The position numbers and the translations under genes were made by a program. Below, in pieces: positions 5,383 through 8,874 of a stretch of 8,874 nucleotides of DNA; the stretch's first letter is position 1, and each line of letters starts with the position of its first letter. Source of the stretch: an uncultured Lachnospiraceae bacterium (GTDB lineage Bacteria; Bacillota; Clostridia; Lachnospirales; Lachnospiraceae); contig CASGVX010000076.1 in NCBI GenBank assembly GCA_949346185.1, positions 1 to 8,874 of the forward strand. The letters are read 5' to 3'. Below the pieces are notes generated by a model. That model saw nothing but the letters and a program-made list of their open reading frames with translations. It was not told the origin of the DNA and searched no databases.

Positions 5383-6669
5383 CGCTTGAAGTTCCACCAC
5401 GAAGCAGCTGCCCCCCGATTCAGAATCCTCCACATGGATATTTCCCTGATGCCCCTCTAGGATTTCCTTTGCGATGCACAGACCCAGTCCAAAGTGCGCC
5501 TTGTCCGCATGGGCATCATCCGAGCGGTAGAAGCGATGAAAAATGCGCTCCCGCTCCTTCTCTGGAATACCGCAGCCCGTATCGGAGAAGGAGAAGCAGA
5601 GCACCTTTTTGTCTGCCCACAGAGAGAGACGGACTTTTCCCCCAGAAGGCGTGTAGGAGAGGGCATTGTCCAGCAGGACAGAGAATACTTGCAGGATCTT
5701 TTCTCTGTCACAGCGGCAGTCCGGCAATATTTCTTCCGGAAGGGAAATCGCTAGGGCAATTCCTTTCTTTCTGGCGATGACTTCGTATTTTTCATAGATA
5801 TTTAATAATAGTTCCTCTGGCTGGCAATCTTCCATGCGCAGAGGCAGATGGCCAGAATCCGCATTTGCCAGAAGGAGCATGTCGCTGACCAGATTCTGCA
5901 TGCGGCCACTTTCCTCCTCCATGTAGGCGATGAAATGCGCCTGCTCCTCCGGGCTGTCCGTCTTTTTCAGGGATTCCAGCCCAGCCCGCACCACGGACAG
6001 AGGCGCCCGCAGTTCATGGGAGGCGGATGCGATAAACTGCATCTGCCTATTCCGGCTATGTTCCAGAGGAACGAGCATGCGCTTTGTAAAGAACCAAGAG
6101 AAGATAAACAGCAAGGCGATGGCCATCATGCCAGCCAGAAAGACCATGAGACGCAGTCGGCTCATTTCCTTGTGCCGCTTTTCCAGAGAATATAGAATGA
6201 CAAATCCCATGTGCTTGCCTTCTCTGGGAACCACCCCCACGGAGGCCGCATAATCCTCACCAGCGTCAGAGGTGAAGTCAAATTCCACATGGGCAATCAC
6301 CTGCTGCACATTTGCATGGAAAATATCCATCTGATAGCTCTCCCGAGCCTCCCGAATGACTTCCTCCCTCAGGGCATCGCTTATCTTGGAGGAATGATAA
6401 TCCTGATAATAGAGGGGGGTATTATCGTCATAGAGAAACAACCTCATCTGACCCTTTTCCTGCATCTGGTTCAGCCATTGGTGGGAGATGGCATCCTGTT
6501 CCTGTAACTGTATCAGGATGCCGCTCAACTGCCTCAGGAAAGCAAAATCATCATTTCCCTTAATGCTATCCTGAGCAAAAAAAAGGCAAACCAACGCCAG
6601 CAGTATAAAAATCCCGCCTGTGACCATGGTACAGAATACTGTTAATTGCAGATGTAATTTATGAAACAT
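5365..6669 (-). CDS. Sensor histidine kinase (CiaH-like, no HAMP domain)
   Basis: A 434-aa membrane kinase that autophosphorylates and passes phosphate to the adjacent regulator. TM1 spans ~7-33, an extracytoplasmic sensor ~34-173 matches no domain I recognise, and TM2 spans ~174-194. A short link, without the usual ~50-residue HAMP, leads into HisKA with H218 in SASHELRAPL. The ATPase domain has the N box (LLDNAL, N335), G1 (SDTGCGIP, D363), F box (FHRFYRSDD) and G2 (FGLGLCIA, G394/G396), so it is complete. The H+4 residue, normally Thr or Asn for phosphatase activity, is Ala (A222). I preferred ATG 6669, preceded by a purine-rich GAGGAAGGGG, over the in-frame ATG 6708, which has no ribosome site. 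The gene overlaps the regulator's end by 11 bases, indicating translational coupling. Confidence 0.93.
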   Translation of the reverse strand: MFHKLHLQLTVFCTMVTGGIFILLALVCLFFAQDSIKGNDDFAFLRQLSGILIQLQEQDAISHQWLNQMQEKGQMRLFLYDDNTPLYYQDYHSSKISDALREEVIREARESYQMDIFHANVQQVIAHVEFDFTSDAGEDYAASVGVVPREGKHMGFVILYSLEKRHKEMSRLRLMVFLAGMMAIALLFIFSWFFTKRMLVPLEHSRNRQMQFIASASHELRAPLSVVRAGLESLKKTDSPEEQAHFIAYMEEESGRMQNLVSDMLLLANADSGHLPLRMEDCQPEELLLNIYEKYEVIARKKGIALAISLPEEILPDCRCDREKILQVFSVLLDNALSYTPSGGKVRLSLWADKKVLCFSFSDTGCGIPEKERERIFHRFYRSDDAHADKAHFGLGLCIAKEILEGHQGNIHVEDSESGGSCFVVELQAKKNPQ

Positions 6670-7357
6670 GTTCCCCTTCCTCTCCCGGCCCTTCCAACAC
6701 ATATCCAATGCCCCGCACCGTCTTTACGCTCAGGCTGCTGCCCACGTACCGCAGCTGCTTCCTCAGAAAATGAATATAGGTGTCAAGATTGCTCTCCTCC
6801 ACTGGGGCATCCACTCCCCACACTCTGGAAAATATCACCATGCGGCGAATTACCTGCCCGGCATTCCTCAGAAAGACCTCCAGAAGAAGCCCCTCCTTGC
6901 CGGATAGCTGCTGTCTCTTCTTTGGCCCGTGGAGAATGCGCAGGGTGCAGTCATAGGAAACATCCCCCCACTGCAGGAGGCTGTCCTCCTCCCACTTTCC
7001 ACTGCGCCTTCTCAGGGAACGGATTCTGGCAGACAGTTCTTCGTATTCAAAGGGCTTTACCAGATAATCATCTGCACCCCCATCCAAACCCTCCACCCGG
7101 TCATACAGCTCGCCAAGAGCCGTTATGAGTATAGTAGGCGTATCCAGCCCGGCGTTCCTAGCCTTTTTCAGTACCAGCAATCCATTCATGGTTGGCAGCA
7201 TGCGATCCAGCAGCACTAGGTCATGGGCATCCTGCAGGAACATATCCAGTCCATCCAGCCCATCATGGCAGATGTCCACCTGATGCATTTCCTTCTGCAG
7301 CTGAAATTTTAAAAGCTCGCATAACTTCTCATCATCTTCTATCAATAAAATCTTCAT
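6659..7357 (-). CDS. OmpR/PhoB-family response regulator (CiaR-like)
   Basis: A 232-aa cytoplasmic transcription factor. The receiver domain (~1-115) has the acidic pair D8/D9, phospho-acceptor D51 (LVLLDRMLP), T79 and K101 (VKPF). The C-terminal winged helix (~125-222) has the OmpR-family pattern LSGKEGLLLEVFL, VIFSRVWG, SNLDTYIHFLRKQL and TVRGIGYVL. All phosphotransfer residues are intact. The start is ATG 7357 because GGAGG (7368-7364) lies 6 nt upstream and MKILLIEDD is the family's normal first strand; an in-frame upstream ATG at 7393 lacks a ribosome site. It is first in the operon with the kinase. Two TTTAAG-N5-TTCAAG-type boxes in the upstream region match the CiaR box and are its likely binding sites, giving autoregulation and control of the divergent lipoprotein gene. 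Confidence 0.95.
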   Translation of the reverse strand: MKILLIEDDEKLCELLKFQLQKEMHQVDICHDGLDGLDMFLQDAHDLVLLDRMLPTMNGLLVLKKARNAGLDTPTILITALGELYDRVEGLDGGADDYLVKPFEYEELSARIRSLRRRSGKWEEDSLLQWGDVSYDCTLRILHGPKKRQQLSGKEGLLLEVFLRNAGQVIRRMVIFSRVWGVDAPVEESNLDTYIHFLRKQLRYVGSSLSVKTVRGIGYVLEGPGEEGEHVS

Positions 7358-7491
7358 TGCGCTCCTCCCTCTGATACAATACTGCGATACCATAAATGTG
7401 GCTGCCTAAACAATATAATTCGCAGACACTTCTATATGTCGTTGCTAATCATAACCATTCATCGCATCATGCCATAGACCCACTTCCTATC

Positions 7492-7524
7492 ATTTTATCA
7501 CACTATTCTTAAAACTATCTTGAA
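7492..7524 (-). promoter_or_regulatory. Promoter of the two-component operon with CiaR-like box
   Basis: On the minus strand the direct repeat TTCAAG-N5-TTTAAG occupies 7524-7508. Exactly 10 bp later comes an extended -10, TGA-TAAAAT, with the hexamer at 7497-7492. There is no good separate -35, as in activator-dependent promoters. The predicted start near 7485 leaves a leader of about 128 nt before the regulator gene. The repeat fits the reported CiaR consensus NTTAAG-N5-WTTAAG with one substitution (TTCAAG). Confidence 0.68.
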
Positions 7525-7549
7525 AAGAAAAAAATAATTAAAGAGAAAT

Positions 7550-7582
7550 TTTAAGATGATTTCAAGAAAAAACTGCTAAGAT
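7550..7582 (+). promoter_or_regulatory. Promoter of the lipoprotein gene with CiaR-like box
   Basis: The direct repeat TTTAAG-ATGAT-TTCAAG at 7550-7566 is followed by exactly 10 bp and then an extended -10, TGC-TAAGAT, with the hexamer at 7577-7582. This is the same geometry as the regulator promoter, on the other strand. The box takes the place of a -35, which suggests activation by the neighbouring response regulator. The predicted start near 7590 gives a leader of about 43 nt. Confidence 0.66.
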
Positions 7583-7632
7583 ACTTGATAGTTGCTAATT
7601 AATTTTATCAAGAGGAAAGGGGAACGAGGAGA

Positions 7633-8874
7633 ATGAAGCGTAAGAAGAAAGGCATCGCCCTGATATTGGGGTTGATCATGGTATTGACTTTGCTGGGCGG
7701 CTGCAGTGACGACGGCAAGGAGAAGAAAATCCAACAAGACACTAGTCAAGAGGCGGAGAAGGAAAGCAGCAAGAAGGGAAGCGGAAGGTTCTTTGAGAAT
7801 GAGTGCCCGCTGCCCAAGGGAACGAAAAGGATTTGCGCCATGCGAAAGATGGAAGATGGCAGTCTGGGGGTTGTGGCAATGCGAGATGATATGAGCCATA
7901 CCATTCTCACCAGCAGCGATCAGGGCAAAAGCTGGCGACAAACCAAAATCAAGGGGGTAAAAAAGGAGTTCCTCCCCCATGCCACCATTGGACCCAAGGG
8001 GGACGTGGCATTATTCCACTACGGGAAACAGGGGAAAATAAACGTTTCCCTTGTGGATTCCAATGGAACATCCCAGACGGTCACCTTAAGCCTTCCCGGG
8101 CAGACATCAGGAAAGAAAGAGAATCAAGTATGGCGTGCCGCCTATAGCAGCAAGAATACCCTGATCGTTCAAATGACGGATGGCTCCCTGTACAAAATGG
8201 AGGGGGACGGCGCCTGCAGCAAGGCATTTGACACAAAGGGTGCCGTCATCAATTATTTCAGCGTGGCAGGAAATCGACTCATTGCCGTAAATGATGACGG
8301 CATCGCGCTCTTTGACACGGAAAGCGGAAGCAGGCTGGATTCCGAAGTTCCACTGGAAAACTTGGTGAAAAAAGACAAAAAGCTGGCCTCCAGCGATACG
8401 GATTCCGGCCAGCCTATGGTTTTTTCGGAAGGAACAGAAAAGGGCCGCATTATGTTTGCCAATAAGGAGGGCCTCTTTCATTTCAAGTTGGGCGGAAGCG
8501 TGACAGAGCAGCTGATGGACAGCAGCATGACCAGTCTGGGAAGCGGAAATACAGTATTTTACGATATTGCCGTGCTGGATCAGAATAACATATTTATTGC
8601 AGCAAATAATGGTACGGAAAACAAGATATATCACTATTCTTATGAAAAAAATGCCGCATCTGTGCCAGACAAGGAACTTACGGTGTATGCTCTGGACGAA
8701 TCTATCTTCCTACGGCAGGCAGTGACCTTGTTCCAGAAGGCCAATCCAGACATCCATGTCAATCTGCAAATCGGGCTTACCAGAAAGGATGGGGTCACCC
8801 TGGATGATGCCCTGAGCGTGCTGAACACAAATATTCTGGCGGGAAAAGGGCCTGATGTGTTGATATTAGATGGC
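7633..8874 (+). CDS. Lipoprotein with propeller-like region and solute-binding domain (cut by window edge)
   Basis: 414 codons are visible and the frame is open to the edge. Residues 1-23 are a lipoprotein signal with lipobox LGGC, the lipidated residue being C24. A charged linker (~25-50) follows. Residues ~55-340 look like beta-propeller blades: an Asp-box, SSDQGKSW, at 94-101 (SxDxGxxW), then repeated short strands such as LIVQMTDGSLYKM, LIAVNDDGIALFD and IMFANKEGLFHF. From ~348 an extracellular solute-binding (family 1 type) domain begins: ELTVYALDES, FLRQAVTLFQKANPDIHV, ILAGKGPDVLILDG. It should be anchored outside the membrane and may bind a sugar or peptide for an ABC transporter encoded beyond the edge (inference). 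The ribosome site is AGGGG at 7618-7622, 10 nt before the ATG; GAGGAG abuts the ATG too closely. It is divergent from the two-component operon and shares its box type. Confidence 0.85.
   Translation, partial: MKRKKKGIALILGLIMVLTLLGGCSDDGKEKKIQQDTSQEAEKESSKKGSGRFFENECPLPKGTKRICAMRKMEDGSLGVVAMRDDMSHTILTSSDQGKSWRQTKIKGVKKEFLPHATIGPKGDVALFHYGKQGKINVSLVDSNGTSQTVTLSLPGQTSGKKENQVWRAAYSSKNTLIVQMTDGSLYKMEGDGACSKAFDTKGAVINYFSVAGNRLIAVNDDGIALFDTESGSRLDSEVPLENLVKKDKKLASSDTDSGQPMVFSEGTEKGRIMFANKEGLFHFKLGGSVTEQLMDSSMTSLGSGNTVFYDIAVLDQNNIFIAANNGTENKIYHYSYEKNAASVPDKELTVYALDESIFLRQAVTLFQKANPDIHVNLQIGLTRKDGVTLDDALSVLNTNILAGKGPDVLILDG

Noticed and set aside
6661..7393. Several plus-strand open frames of 60-155 codons across the response regulator gene
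   Set aside because: They are shadows of a clear OmpR-family gene; their translations are low-complexity, Pro/His/Ala-rich and without ribosome sites.
7441..7601. GTTGCTAAT repeated at 7441 and 7591
   Set aside because: Two 9-mers in AT-rich DNA 150 bp apart, not placed consistently relative to the two promoters; chance is likely.
8107..8634. A 175-codon open frame on the minus strand
   Set aside because: It lies wholly antisense to the lipoprotein gene, which has a lipobox, ribosome site and recognisable domains; the opposite frame has no recognisable motif.

Overview
The window looks like part of a moderate-GC Clostridia chromosome, most likely Lachnospiraceae (inference). The reasons are the strong GGAGG ribosome sites, a BspA-type leucine-rich-repeat protein ending in a lysine-rich Fn3 domain, a CiaRH-like two-component pair, and a propeller/solute-binding lipoprotein. 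No rRNA, tRNA, CRISPR array or transposase gene was seen.

Layout. (1) Positions 1-1090, minus: the N-terminal half of glycogen branching enzyme GlgB, cut by the window edge. Its promoter carries an extended -10, and a perfect 15-bp palindrome lies in the leader. (2) 1338-1745, plus: a solitary Rrf2-family regulator with three clustered cysteines (IscR-like), divergent from glgB. (3) 1746-2036: a 13-bp-arm hairpin, then a 155-bp foldback element (MITE-like) flanked by TAA duplications and inserted exactly at the stop codon of the next gene. (4) 2037-2411, minus: a small XRE-type repressor. (5) 2412-3102: about 690 bases with no convincing gene. It holds a 12-bp palindrome, short AT-rich direct repeats, a near-consensus promoter, and a long leader that is GC-richer than its surroundings and may be structured. 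(6) 3103-5331, plus: a 742-aa secreted LRR protein ending in a compact convergent terminator. (7) 5365-7357, minus: overlapping genes for a sensor kinase and an OmpR-type regulator. (8) 7633 to the edge, plus: the start of a lipoprotein joining an Asp-box/propeller-like region to an extracellular solute-binding domain.

The strongest system-level signal is the 275-bp region between the response regulator and the lipoprotein gene. It contains two copies, in opposite orientation, of a TTTAAG-N5-TTCAAG-type direct repeat that matches the CiaR box. Each copy ends exactly 10 bp upstream of an extended -10 (TGn-TAAAAT toward the regulator, TGn-TAAGAT toward the lipoprotein). This predicts that the two-component system switches on both itself and the divergent lipoprotein locus, which makes that locus a likely output and possibly part of the sensing loop.
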